In this document: piece after piece, positions 40,991-50,929 of the stretch
How the letters are laid out: the number at the start of each line of letters is the position of its first letter
How positions within the stretch are numbered: position 1 is the stretch's first letter
From: Panthera uncia
Lineage: Eukaryota > Chordata > Mammalia > Carnivora > Felidae
NCBI RefSeq assembly: GCF_023721935.1
Contig: NC_064818.1
Location: forward strand, 76,731,041 to 76,795,040
Reading direction: 5' to 3'
Length of the DNA stretch: 64,000 nt
The notes under the pieces: model-generated
What the model was told of the DNA's origin: nothing
Databases searched by the model: none
Seen by the model: the letters and a program-made list of their open reading frames with translations, nothing else
Position numbers and translations under genes: made by a program

Positions 40991-41202
40991 AACTTGACCT
41001 TGATCTATTTGTTTGGGAACTGCCCTCCCACCCTACCCTCCGGGCCTCTGGCCCTCTACTTGCACACCTAGCACAGACATGACAGGTAACAGTTTCTCCT
41101 GCTCACAAGTACTGTCCTGTGAGTACTCTTTCAGGCATAGTCAAGTTCAGGGATATGCAATATGGAATCTCAGGTGAAGGGGGTTAATCATCTTTAAAAT
41201 TA

Positions 41203-41203
<1 letters not shown>

Positions 41204-41235
<32 letters not shown>

Positions 41236-41240
41236 CGCAT
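41204..41240. repeat. TG/GC alternating dinucleotide tract
   Basis: A pure (TG)n run passing into GCGTGCGCAT. Strict purine-pyrimidine alternation makes it Z-DNA prone. Confidence 0.95.
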
Positions 41241-41410
41241 TGCCTGTTTTAGGTGTTTAAAGGGCTCAACAGAAGGATGTCCTATTAATTTGAAATCACA
41301 AAATTATTGAGGGGATTAGTTATTTCTAACCAGTATATAACACAAGGATGCTGAATTTTTACAGTGTCACTTATTGGACATATAGCACACATACTGTGAC
41401 AGGACAATTG

Positions 41411-41438
41411 TGCATGTGTGTGCGCGCGCACGTGTGCG
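41411..41438. repeat. second Z-DNA-prone alternating tract
   Basis: TGCATGTGTGTGCGCGCGCA followed by CGTGTGCG: 28 bases of unbroken pyrimidine-purine alternation, about 170 bp from the TG tract. Confidence 0.9.
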
Positions 41439-43589
41439 AAGCACAGGCCGAGGAGGGGAAGGCTGGCCCCGCCCTGTCACCAGGCACCCATCAGTGGTCT
41501 CGGGAGAAGGGCTGCTGGGTTGGCAGGGACGCCCGGCGATGCGTTCTTAGAAGGCCTGTGGTAGCAAAGATATGGATAATTTATACGATGTTTAACTATC
41601 TTTCAAATAGCCAGTTTTTCTTGTACAGTGGCTGGGCTTCCATAAAACAGAGACAAGTCCTGCCCATTTGGCTCGGTTTTAGAGGGGACGGTGCTGTAAA
41701 GTTAATGCAGTGAGAAATCTATTGTGCTCTGGCATTAAACCCAACACGGGACATAAAGAATTGGGGCGGCTCTAAGCCACGGCGGCAGGTAAAGAGATTA
41801 AGCAATCTTTGCAGATGAAAATCATCCTGAGTGAGTGGGAAAGGGCCTCCCTGCACTGGGCAACCAGGAACCAGGAGAGAGACGGGTGGGCTCTGTGCCT
41901 TAACCGTCTGTGTGCAAGGGTCTCTGAAAAGCCAGCCTGGACATTTAGCCATTGCTGGACCCCGAAAGTCAGAGGAAGTCCTGAGGGAGAGAGAGGAAAA
42001 GTATGAACATGATAGTTTAATTCACTTATTGATCCTTTGTGTGCTCGTTCTCATGCCCGACTTGGCTTATGGGAAAACAGGTATGGGTCCTCCCTGGTTA
42101 CGATAAAGGCGTCAGAGCACAAAGAAGAGAAACCATCTCAGGATGCTGGGAATGGCAGCTCAGCGTTCCCAACCAGGATTCCAGGCCAGGCGGGCAGGGC
42201 GGGGTGGGTGCTGCCCCGGAGATCGGACTCCGGCCCCTGGCCAACGTGCTCAGTGCTTCCTGCCTGCCACCCCCCCCCCCACCCCACCCCAGACCACTTT
42301 TTGCCAGGGGTGCTTAGACAGATAAGGAGATTTATTCGACCAAGACACCTTCTCTCCCCAACCTGAGCAGCTGAGTCAGGGACCTCCAGACCCACAGGTA
42401 TCACTTTCCCAGGTGACTGGAACTAAATGTGTCTGCTCTGCGTAAGGGTGACCAACTGGCCGGGAGCACGCATGGGGACACGGCAGTTTCGTATTGGAGC
42501 GGATGGCGGACGAGAGGCTACTGAGTGGCCGAACACGGTCGAAAGGAGCAGTCCTGAAGGGGGCAGTGAGGGGCTGAACTGCTGAGGAAGGGATGGGGCC
42601 CCTGGAAGTCTCTGGAAGCCTCTCCAGGCAGAGGCCTGGGTGTGGTCTCTCACCCTGGCCTTTGATAGAAGTACCTGGTTTTCTCTGCTCATCCGGGACA
42701 ATTGATGTTTCCTCCCGTGGGGAAAAGCCCGAAGGAAAGTGGAAACTGGAGGAAGGTGCGCAGGGAGGGGCTGGGCTGTGGGGGGGGGGGGCAGAGAGGG
42801 AAGGCAGGGTGCAGAGCGGAGGGCGAGAGCCAAGAAGGGAGCAGCAGGGTGGGCTGGGGGTTGGAGGCCAGTGGGGCACAGAGCTGGAAAGACTCAAGGC
42901 CTGGACCTCATGCGTCAGAGGCCTTGACCCTCACAAGGGCAGCAGGAAGGGTTGGAATAAAGGTCCCTGGCGGCCCTGAGGGCAAGCTGGGCAAGCATTG
43001 CCCCCTCTGGAACCCAGGGCAGATCTCTGAAAGCACCTTCCAGAGCGGGCCCGGCCTCCCCAACACTGTCGGAACCGACTCCCTGTCCCCAGGACCCACC
43101 AGCACCTGCAGACATGAGCTGGGCCACGGGAAGCATGTTCTTGGGCTGTGTTTCTCTAAGTGTTTCCTGCATCTGCTAATTTGCCCCTAAAATGCTGCCT
43201 CTTCCAGGAAGCCTGCCGGCCACCAGAACAGAAGCTTGCCAGGAGTCTCCCTCGTGCTTCTGACTCTGGCCTCAGTTCCAAAGGGACAAATGTGGCTGCC
43301 TTGAGATTTGCCACTCCTTCTAGTCAAGATGTGGGCTGCCCACAGCCCCCTCCCTCGGCATCGCCTGGGGCCACCTGTCTTGTCTCACCTGAGCAGGTGG
43401 GCTCCTACAAGGGCAGGCAAGGTCGCCACGGCCAGCTTTGCACCGTGAGCGTTGCAGGCCCAGGTGCCGGGCTGCCCAGTACTGTGCGGGCACCAGTGAT
43501 GGTGGCAGGGCATTTGGGTCACCAGGTGGTCCTCAGGCCCCCACGGGGACCAGCTTCCTGCGGCGAAAGGGCTTAACTCAGAACTCCTT
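41439..43589. other. single-copy GC-rich sequence with C and G runs
   Basis: About 2.1 kb without recognised repeats apart from a C run (42270-42280) and a G run (42780-42791). 42710-42860 is strongly purine-rich on the plus strand. Overlapping open frames of up to 173 codons (42376-42897, minus) are driven by this composition. GAAGCCTGCCGGCCACCAGA near 43210 could be L2. Confidence 0.35.
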
Positions 43590-43860
43590 CAAGAGCTGAA
43601 TCTTCACCCCGATAAAGGGAAGAAAACACCGATCCGCACGGAGATCACCCCCTCAGCAGGTTTTGGTCTCAGGATCTCCCCGCGCACTGGGAACCCGCGG
43701 CTCGGAGGCCTTTCCTCCTTCCAAAAGCCACCGGCCGGGAATCTACTTCTGAAATCCCGAAATCGAAACCTCAACCCGCAGATCGGGGCCAGGCTGAGGG
43801 TTCCCTCGGGACTCCGAGAAGTCGCTCCGCCAGGGGGCATCTGCCGAAGGGATCAGTCAG
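43590..43860. promoter_or_regulatory. small CpG-island-like segment
   Basis: I count about 22 CpG in the 300 bases 43561-43860, close to what base composition alone predicts and far above the depleted mammalian background. Examples: GATCCGCACGG, CCCGCGCACTGGG, CCCGCGGCTCGG. It could be a promoter of an unannotated noncoding transcript or an unmethylated enhancer. A minus-strand 78-codon open frame lies within it and has no known domain. Confidence 0.4.
43827..43840 (+). promoter_or_regulatory. candidate CTCF site
   Basis: CCGCCAGGGGGCAT matches 12 of 14 CTCF core positions, including all of CCAGGGGGC. It sits at the right edge of the CpG-rich patch. Confidence 0.45.
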
Positions 43861-44410
43861 GAATCCATAAAGTATTTATTCAGTGGCCCACAGCACCCCG
43901 CCTCCCTTGCTTGAGGTGGAACTGATGCAAAGTTTCCAAGACAAGCCCGCGATCGCGGCTGTCGCCAAACAATGCCATATTTCTTTTCTTCTCTTAAATT
44001 CTAGGGATCATTCCCTGTAAGAGGGCAATTTGTCTGTCAGGCAGGCAAAACAGGGGCCGCTCCCTGCCCTCATTAAGCTGACAGCACGGTTATTAGCAGA
44101 AAACGAAGCCCTCCCGCCATGAAGCTAGCCACTGTTTTATGGCAAGCGCCAGAGAGATATTTTCAGTAATTAATTTGATAAATATATTAATTATGAATTG
44201 AGTTGACAGTACAATCAGATTGTCAGCCTTCCAGACAGCCTCTTGTGATAAAGCTCTGTGATGAAGTAGTTGGATTTCAGACCTGTCATCCTGCAGGGCA
44301 GTCCCTTATCACCGTCTGCCCATTCACTCTGTAATTTCCTGCACATTGTAATTAAATGGTAGCTTTCTGATTGGAAGTGACTCCTCAAACATAATCTCTC
44401 TTTCTTTTCC
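43861..44410. promoter_or_regulatory. strongest candidate conserved noncoding element
   Basis: Repeat-free AT-rich 550 bp directly after the CpG patch. It contains AGTAATTAATTTGATAAATA and TATTAATTATGAATTGAG (overlapping homeodomain palindromes), GAGTTGACAGTAC and AAGCTGACAGCAC (MEIS/TGIF-like TGACAG), CTGTTTTATGGCAAG (HOX/CDX-like), TTGTAATTAAATGG, and CTGATTGGAAG (inverted CCAAT). Density of such words over half a kilobase is typical of a developmental enhancer. Which gene it would serve cannot be read from the window. Confidence 0.45.
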
Positions 44411-44523
44411 AGCCTGGTGGGGGAGGGGCACAAAAAAGCCCTTTGTTTCAGGGGATTTTTCATGTTGAGAAGCAGTACTCTGTCCCCCTTGTCTTTAAAT
44501 GCACCTATCTGGTCCCGCAGGGA

Positions 44524-44650
44524 CCCCCCCCCAACCATCCCTCCCCACCCTGGAGGGGGGGGGGCGCGTGGAGGAGGAGAAGGAGGAGGAGGAGGTGGGG
44601 AGCTGGAGCCTCGGGGCTGGGGGTCAGGGGACAGAGTGGTGATGGAGGGC
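44524..44650 (+). repeat. C-run / G-rich tract, quadruplex-prone
   Basis: A 9-base C run (44524-44532) is followed by a 10-base G run (44555-44564), repeated GGAGGA, and GGGG/GGGGG runs to about 44655. Nearby 44830-44870 holds GGGAAGGGGAGGGAAGG. On the plus strand this meets the four-G-tract pattern for a quadruplex. Confidence 0.6.
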
Positions 44651-44939
44651 TGGGGGGGCTCACAGGTCCAGCCCTGCTGTCTTCTGGGCAGGTCACTGCT
44701 CCTCTGTGGGCCTGTTTCTTCAGCCAGAAAGAGAAGTGATTGGTCAAAATGGTTACGGGGGGCCCCCCCTCCAGGCCTGAAATTCTGGGATCCTGCGGAC
44801 CGAGCAAGTCTGCCAGTGCTCCTGCCCTCCAGAGTCCTGGGAAGGGGAGGGAAGGGGAGGGAAGGAGGAGCGAGCCAAGTGTCAGCTGTATTTCTGCAGG
44901 ACAGGTCATTTGGGGAGTCCCTTGCCAGCACGTTTTTTT

Positions 44940-45110
44940 TCTCCTTTTGATGAAATTAATTATGAACACTGCCCGGGGTCATTTGACTCCGGAGATACAT
45001 GTCAAGATAAAATATTTCAGAAACACTTATATTTAATAATTTAATATGGTGGTTCGCATTTGGGTGCAACAAAGGGAATTATTGGTAATTGCACATTTTA
45101 AAGAGGCAGA
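44940..45110. promoter_or_regulatory. candidate conserved noncoding element
   Basis: Repeat-free AT-rich: GATGAAATTAATTATGAACA, TTATATTTAATAATTTAATA, GGAATTATTGGTAATTGCAC. It appears to belong with the element at 43861, separated by the G-rich tract. Confidence 0.35.
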
Positions 45111-45255
45111 AGGAAGCCCGGCAAAGTGGGGTGGGGTGGGGGTGGGGCACAGGACAAAACGAGGAGGTTTTGTTTTAGGATTTGTGTACCTTGTAAGGAA
45201 GTCAACTCCTGAAGTCTGAGGAAGCAATGTCCAGTGCCCCAGCAAGACGGAGGGA

Positions 45256-45282
45256 GAGAAAGAGAGAGAGAGAGAGAGAGCA
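45256..45282. repeat. GA dinucleotide tract
   Basis: GAGAAAGAGAGAGAGAGAGA and following; simple repeat not attached to a SINE. Confidence 0.9.
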
Positions 45283-45461
45283 CAGTGATCCTAAGGGGTA
45301 GTCATTCTCAGCCTCGAAGTCATAGAAATTCTGTGTTCTGAGACTCAGAGACATTGAGGGGTTGTCCCAGGCCATGTGGCTAAGGAGCAAGAACCCTGAG
45401 AAGGTCAGCCTCCCAGGCCAGTGCTCCCAGGTCATGGTGCCCTGTGGAAAAAAACAGCAGC

Positions 45462-45625
45462 TTTGTGTCAGGAAAACCTAAATTCTAAATCCAAATGCTG
45501 CTTGCCTGCCATGCCTCAGTTTCCTCGTTTGCAAAATGGGCCAGTAAACTACTTACCTCAGGCTTGACGTGAAGATTAAATGAAATAATACTTTCAGAGC
45601 CCCTGAGTCACGGTGCAGTCTCGGT
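45462..45625 (+). repeat. MIR
   Basis: CCATGCCTCAGTTTCCTCGT, TTGCAAAATGGGCCAGTAAA, CTACTTACCTCAGGCTTGAC, GTGAAGATTAAATGAAATAA: sense MIR, well preserved. Confidence 0.85.
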
Positions 45626-45826
45626 GGTTACCGGCTGGTGCCTGGTCCCTTCTCTGCTCTGGGCCTTTGTCCCCTCATCTTCAAGATGGAGGTGCTGCTC
45701 TCAGCAATCAGCGGCATCACAGGAGAAGCCACTGTGGCCTGAGGTCTACGGCTGGACCATATTTAAACTCAGCTTGCTTCGGAGACCACACATCCTACTG
45801 AAAAACTCGGTTTCTGCCTACCACCT

Positions 45827-45884
45827 GGATCGTGACCTGAGCCGAAGTCGGAGGCTTAACCGACTGAACCACCCAGGCTCCCCA
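45827..45884 (-). mobile_element. CAN-SINE fragment, head only
   Basis: GGATCGTGACCTGAGCCGAA, GTCGGAGGCTTAACCGACTG, AACCACCCAGGCTCCCC is the inverted tRNA-like head. The body, TC-rich stretch and tail are missing on the left. Retrotransposition normally loses the 5' end, so loss of the 3' end implies a later deletion or rearrangement. Confidence 0.9.
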
Positions 45885-46229
45885 AGACAGAAAGTTTTAA
45901 CATGAAGCAAGAAAACTCTCGCTCACTACAGAAGGATTTCTGCTCGTGTTTCTTTCGCGAACAAATGCGCACTTAGCACTGTTTCCCAAAGTTCTAGATG
46001 GTGGTCCTTCGCTTCTCAAAGCAAGAGTCAGGGCTGGGAGCACAACCAGAGTCGAGTATTTTCCCTTGTCAGGTCGTGGTCGAGTCTCTATTTTAACACG
46101 TTCCCACTGTATTTCAAAGAGGAGACATGGTTGCTGTTGGGAAAAAAAAAAAAAAAAGTAAGACCAAAGACGGGGTATTATTGTCTGTTATCCCACCCTC
46201 CACCCCAGAAATGTTCTCAGCAGAGCCAG
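45885..46229. other. single-copy sequence with an oligo-A run
   Basis: An A run of about 17 bases starts at 46141. Nothing else recognised. Confidence 0.4.
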
Positions 46230-46515
46230 CCGGTGTCATTTATTAAATCCCGAATGAAGAATCATAAGCTGCTTTATTTTGTACCAGAAGCGGCTGCTAA
46301 GTGGACGCAAATTGATTCTGGAGAGGATGCTGAGTGGTAATCCTTCCCAGGTTCCCAGTAAAGAAAATATACCTATTGGAGGGAAGTTTCAACTTGGGTT
46401 TGAACTCGCTGATGCCTTTTTAGAGTCCAAGTGGAATCTATGGAGCTTTTGTGTGGCTGTCGGATAGCTTTGCTTAATGCCGAGGGAGGAATGATAAATA
46501 TTCAGGAGGCTTTGA
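46230..46515. promoter_or_regulatory. candidate conserved noncoding element
   Basis: Repeat-free block with GTCATTTATTAAATCCC, GACGCAAATTGATTCTGG, GCTTTGCTTAATGCCGAG and GATAAATATTCAGGAGGC. Inferred enhancer-type sequence. Confidence 0.3.
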
Positions 46516-46532
46516 TGTTGATACCAAACGGG

Positions 46533-46550
46533 CCTCCGCAGGGGCGGAGG
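46533..46550. repeat. short perfect hairpin
   Basis: CCTCCGCAGGGGCGGAGG: 7-bp perfect stem, 4-base loop. Too short and lacking a T run to be called a terminator or RNA gene. Confidence 0.7.
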
Positions 46551-47419
46551 AGAAGGCGTTTGACACCGTGGTTTTCATCCCTCGGCGGGGATCGAACGGA
46601 TGCTTGAAAATAAATGGCACCTGTGGAGAAGTGCACCGGCCCTGACTGTGCCTTCGGAGCCCGAGTTCCCCACCGCCAGCTCGAGGAGCCTGGGCTCAGG
46701 GCTTTGCCCGGCAGGAGCAGAAGGCGGATGGATGCACGCGGGGGGTGAAAGGCAGAGACTCACTTCGTTTTGTAATGTTTGCCGGGGAGCCTTTCTGACG
46801 AGCCCAGGCAACTGCCACTGAAGGTGCCCGTGAGACACAGGTTAATCTTCTGCAGGCAGGGATAGGAAAGGGAAAAGCCCTCCAGAAATGAATAGCTAAC
46901 GCCACTTGGGCTCAGCTGCCAGCCCCCACGGGGCCTCAGTTTCCCCACCCGGAAAAGGAGGGGTGGATGAGGCCTGAGATGCTGTTCTTTGCCATCATTT
47001 AGGGAGACGCAGTTGTCAGACTGGCCCCTGGGTGGGGACGGGCCTCTCCGGAGGCGTCGGTCTCAGCCCCTCCACCGCAGAGCCAATGTCCCTTCCTGGT
47101 GTGGTCGGAGAGGGGAAAGGCAGGGGGCTCAGGGGTGCCTGCAGTCCCCCTGCAGAGGCCGTGCTGCTGTCGGGGACCCCAGGGCTCCTCTCTCTTTTCT
47201 CTCTTCTGCTCTGGGAAGAGAGAATGTGTCTGAGCAAGAACCATCGATCGCCCTAAGAGACAGGAGACCATCTCCAAACCACCCAGCAGATCCTGGCCGT
47301 GTACCGCTCGGACCTTCGCTCCATGATGCCCAAGGCAGAGCCTCTACTCAGCCCTCCCTGCTGTCTGGGCTGCATCATGACTTTTGGGGGCCCTGGAAGC
47401 TTTGGTCCTCATGGTCCCT
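46551..47419. other. single-copy GC-rich sequence, nothing recognised
   Basis: CpG-rich near 46550-46700. An open frame through 46989-47696 starts only with TTG and has no recognisable domain, so I do not call a gene. Confidence 0.4.
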
Positions 47420-47700
47420 TTCCTCCACAAAAAATTGTAAAAATCTCGTTTCACAACTGCTGCAGAATGAAGGTGAATTCAATCCAAGCTGGATGCGTTA
47501 TTATAAATCCATTCTCTTATATTTGTTTCTTTCTTCTGATTTTGAGAAAAATCAAAACCAATATTTGTGGACCCTTAAAAAAAGACGTCATGGGTCCTGT
47601 GGCTGTGGATACATCGACCCCGCTCACTGTACTCCTCTTCTGAGAAGCCATCACTTTTCAGAAGCTGAGAGCCTTTTGGATTTGCATTTTCACTAAAACC
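47420..47700. other. AT-rich single-copy block
   Basis: CAAAAAATTGTAAAAATCTC, GCGTTATTATAAATCCATTC and ATTTGTTTCTTTCTTCTGAT. Repeat-free; weak candidate for a conserved element. Confidence 0.25.
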
Positions 47701-47849
47701 TGTTGGCCGGAGGGCAGAGGGAGATGGGAACGTGTTCTGCTGAGTTGTCCAGGAAGGAAGGTTGGGGCCACCCTGGCATCAGAGTGCAGCCCAGCCCTGT
47801 GCTTCGGGGCCAGAAAGACCCCAGGCTCTCATTTCTCCCACCGCTCTTC

Positions 47850-47950
47850 CTTCCTCAAGGACCCTGCAAGTTACTGTCTCCTGGCCTCAATTGTCTAATC
47901 TAGAAAACGGGGCTAATGTCACCTTGACCCCATGTCTCCTGACACATGTG
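47850..47950 (+). repeat. MIR
   Basis: GCAAGTTACTGTCTCCTGGC, CTCAATTGTCTAATCTAGAA, AACGGGGCTAATGTCACCTT: sense MIR core. Confidence 0.7.
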
Positions 47951-48519
47951 GCCCTGGAAAGGGAGAGCCGGTGTTAGAATGTGACGTGCACCGTGACCTC
48001 AGGATCCATATCTTCCGTGAAGTCGCAGCGTCCATTTTGTCCCCAGAGTCCGTCAAACGTGTCACACTTGGCAGACCACGTGCTCCAGTTGTCGCCTTGG
48101 GAATTACGGGCCCCGGAACTGCTCAGCTGCCGTTGACGCTGAGGAGAAGACAAAGGGTATTTTTGTGTTTCTTGCGTCAACAAGAGATTTTCCAGGCAAA
48201 TCAACTGAAATGTTTGCATGGGGGACAAAAGCCCCGGGGACCCTCTCAGAATTCTTTCTGTTGGCTGGCTGGCCACAAACAAACTTCGTATCAGTTGGCC
48301 AATCTCAGCCCTTAGGACACTATGCACGGCTCAGCCCTGAATCAAATCAGCGAGGGCTCCTGAAGGTTCCTGTAATTTTGTGTGGGAAGGATGTCTTAAA
48401 TTAATGTTTTCTTTGGCTCAAAAGGCTGCCTGGGCCTTTGGCTGAGTGTTCTGGCTGCGGGGGATCAGGGAGTGACCCTGGCCAGAGGGCCCCGCTGTGT
48501 GGGGACAAAAGTCCCCCCG
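47951..48519. other. single-copy sequence, nothing recognised
   Basis: No repeat or exon recognised. AATTTTGTGTGGGAAGG and TCTTAAATTAATGTTTTC near 48380 are AT-rich. Confidence 0.4.
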
Positions 48520-48533
48520 CCCCCCCCCCCCCC

Positions 48534-48700
48534 AAACACATCAATAATGAGAAAATATCTCACCCGGTGGCATTAGTTGACCAAAATGTTTTACACCAGT
48601 TGAGCACAAAAATCAATTCTGAAGTGCGGTATATCACAGTCATAAATTACATGTGTCCAATCAAAAAAAGCGAGGGCAAAGGGCAAAGGTGAGGACAAGA
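48534..48700. promoter_or_regulatory. candidate conserved noncoding element
   Basis: Follows a 14-base C run (48520-48533). Repeat-free: ATCAATAATGAGAAAATATC, GGTGGCATTAGTTGACC, CAGTCATAAATTACATG. It borders the CpG cluster at 48715. Confidence 0.3.
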
Positions 48701-48714
48701 AAGTTCTCACTGGC

Positions 48715-48920
48715 AGAGGAGGCCGCGGACGAGGCCCACGCCGACACGCCCGGGACGCAGAGGCCCGCGGCCTGGAAGGCCGGTCCCAGGTTCCTGTAAC
48801 CCTGCCCCAGAACTCAGGTGGGAAATGGGACAGGAGCCGAGTCAGGGCCAAGCACGGACCTCTGACTACACAGCTGATTTGTTCCAGGAGAGCCCCGACC
48901 TCACCGAGCGGCCCTCAGAC
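48715..48920. promoter_or_regulatory. small CpG cluster
   Basis: GAGGCCGCGGACGAGGCCCA, CGCCGACACGCCCGGGACGC and GCCCGCGGCC pack about a dozen CpG into 80 bases. More follow near 48895 (CCCCGACCTCACCGAGCGGC). Confidence 0.35.
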
Positions 48921-49036
48921 CCACTGTGCACCTCGGCCTTTGGATCTGTCTCAACTCAGGTTAGCACCAAGGGAAGACGTTGTCTTGGCTTGTCCACTGT
49001 CCCCTTCCCTCCAAGTTTCTGATTGGGGCACCTGCT

Positions 49037-49068
49037 TTATTTTTTATTTTTGAAAAATGTTTATTATT

Positions 49069-49107
<39 letters not shown>

Positions 49108-49273
49108 ATGAGCGGAGGAGGAGTTGAGAGAGAAGGAGGCACAGAATCAGAAGCAGGCTCCAGGCTCCGAGCTGTCAGCACAGAGCCCGATGCGGGGCTC
49201 GAACCCACAAACCGTGAGATCATGACCTGAGCCGAAGTCAGACGTTTAACCAACTGAGCCCCCAGGTGCCCCA
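49037..49273 (-). mobile_element. CAN-SINE (felid type), long-body subfamily
   Basis: TTTTTATTTTTGAAAAATGT tail, a pure GA run, CACAGAATCAGAAGCAGGCT, the GAGCCCGATGCGGGGCTCGA B-box region and a head ending CCCCAGGTGCCCC. No clear target duplication. Confidence 0.95.
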
Positions 49274-49539
49274 GGGGTGCTCCGCTTTTAGTGGAGACAC
49301 ATTTTAGGGACTACAGACTTTGTTGAGTGGCCACAAAAGTGGCTTGCAGATGGTAAGAAATGTGCCTCCTTTTTGCAGTGGATGGGCTTAGGAAGTCCTT
49401 CACATGTGTCCCCAAAGACGACTTGCTTTCTCAGTAACTAGTGGGGATGCCGCACGATGCTTTTCAAGAACCAGCTCCCCCCAGCTCTGCCCCAGGTCAG
49501 AGGGGACGTGACTGCCAGTTCCCCCGGAGCACCCAGCTC

Positions 49540-49745
49540 AGGCCCCCCTGCCACTTGGCCACTGCCTGCTTTCCCCAGCTCCGGTCACCCCGAAACTCCA
49601 CAGCGGCTTCTTGCAGTCGTGCTTCTCCAGCAGCCTGTTCGGTGTCACGTCCGCTCTGGTCAAAGCGAGAGGCGGCCCGGCTGGGAAGCAGGGTGTATGC
49701 CTCTGTGCACAGAGCACTCTGTGGTCCCTCAGTCACATTGCCCCA
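49540..49745 (+). repeat. possible LINE2 fragment
   Basis: GTTCGGTGTCACGTCCGCTC, GGTCAAAGCGAGAGGCGGCC and CACAGAGCACTCTGTGGTCC resemble sense L2 (caggtgtcacctcctctgtgaagcct...ctctgtgctcccat). Confidence 0.4.
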
Positions 49746-49865
49746 CAGACTCATTTTGTTTCATTTCATTTCATTTCATTTCATTTCATTTCATTTCATT
49801 ATTTCATTTCATTTCACTTCACTTCACTTCACTTCACTTCACTTCATTTCATTTTCAGACTCATT
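49746..49865. repeat. TTTCA/CTTCA pentanucleotide tract with flanking direct repeat
   Basis: About a dozen TTTCA units (with a slip, TTCATTATTTC, near 49800) run into six or seven CTTCA units and then back to TTTCA. CAGACTCATT flanks it on both sides (49746-49755, 49856-49865). Confidence 0.97.
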
Positions 49866-49894
49866 CTATGAGAGTGCCAGAACGAACCTTCGAG

Positions 49895-49998
49895 GTTGTC
49901 TAGTCAGACCCATTCTTTGCAGAGATGGGCAAACTGAGGCCCGAAGTAGGCCATGACTGCTCAGATCATAGGTGAGGGAGGTCTAGGATTAGGGCCAG
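49895..49998 (-). repeat. MIR
   Basis: TTTGCAGAGATGGGCAAACT, GAGGCCCGAAGTAGGCCATG: antisense MIR core, decayed. Confidence 0.6.
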
Positions 49999-50654
49999 GG
50001 CCACTGGAGTCCTCCCCAGGGCTGCCCTGTCCTTCCCGAGGCAAGGGAAAGGTGCTGGGAAGGGCTGTTAGCTCCCGCATGCAGGGCAGTGGGGAATAGC
50101 TCCCATAACCCCTACGTCCGGTCCCTTCCTCTTTCCGCCGGAGGGGGCTTTCTCTCCAAGGGAGTGGTGACTTCCCTTGGCTCCCACTTTCTCCTGAGTG
50201 AACACCTCTCTGTTCTGTACGAACCACGATATTAACTGGAGCCCACTGGACGGTAGGATGTCTCCAGGGCTTGGGAAAACATCTCGTAGAGACCTTCTAA
50301 GCTCCAACCCCAAATGGGGACCAGATCCTGTCTGGGTGGTGTCTTTACCTCACTTGGGAGGAAAGGAAATCAGGGCACAGGTGACCTACCACCCATCTCT
50401 GCCAACAGTGAAGTTGCCCACCTCTCCATCTGGCTGAGCTCAGAACTACCCATGTGCCCTTGACACTGTGAGATGCGTGTGAGCCCCTTCAAGGGAGTTC
50501 TGGCTGAACCAGGGGCTTTGCTGCCTGCCTCTCCTCTCTCAGCAGGTCACCCTCTGCTCCACAGGTCCCCTGAAGTCCCCAGACCTGCCCAGGGGTGGCC
50601 TTGCATGGACAGGTACAGAGAGATCCCCCATTCCCTGAACCTTCCATGAGGCCA
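49999..50654. other. single-copy sequence, nothing recognised
   Basis: No repeat or exon recognised. Confidence 0.4.
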
Positions 50655-50905
50655 GGCCTGTGCCGGACCCCGAGACTCTGCAGAGAGGAATAACCAGCCT
50701 TGTCCTCAAGGGACTTGAATTTCACAGAGGGGCCCCGACCTGCAAACAACATGGGGTCTTCAAGCTTGCAACTCCTCTGTGTGGCCATTGTTTTCTCCCC
50801 ATTTTAATGCTTCATCTACTTGTTCAGCCAATATTTATTAGGTATCAATATATGAGGGACGATGGGCGAGATCCCAGGGACAAACCAGGGGATATTACCC
50901 TAATT
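50655..50905 (-). repeat. LINE2 3' end, in two pieces
   Basis: AGGCCTGTGCCGGACCCCGA, ACCAGCCTTGTCCTCAAGGG, ACTTGAATTTCACAGAGG, then GCCAATATTTATTAGGTATC and GATCCCAGGGACAAACCAGG: antisense L2 words from two copies or one rearranged copy. Confidence 0.55.
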
Positions 50906-50929
50906 CCACTGCCTTCATGTGTCCCACAA

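Noticed and set aside
44215..44931. Minus-strand 238-codon open frame with a proline-rich stretch
   Set aside because: The proline-rich stretch is the G-rich tract read in reverse, and the rest runs through an AT-rich regulatory-type block. No domain recognised.
46989..47696. Plus-strand 235-codon open frame
   Set aside because: It opens with TTG and not ATG, has no known domain, and overlaps equally open frames.
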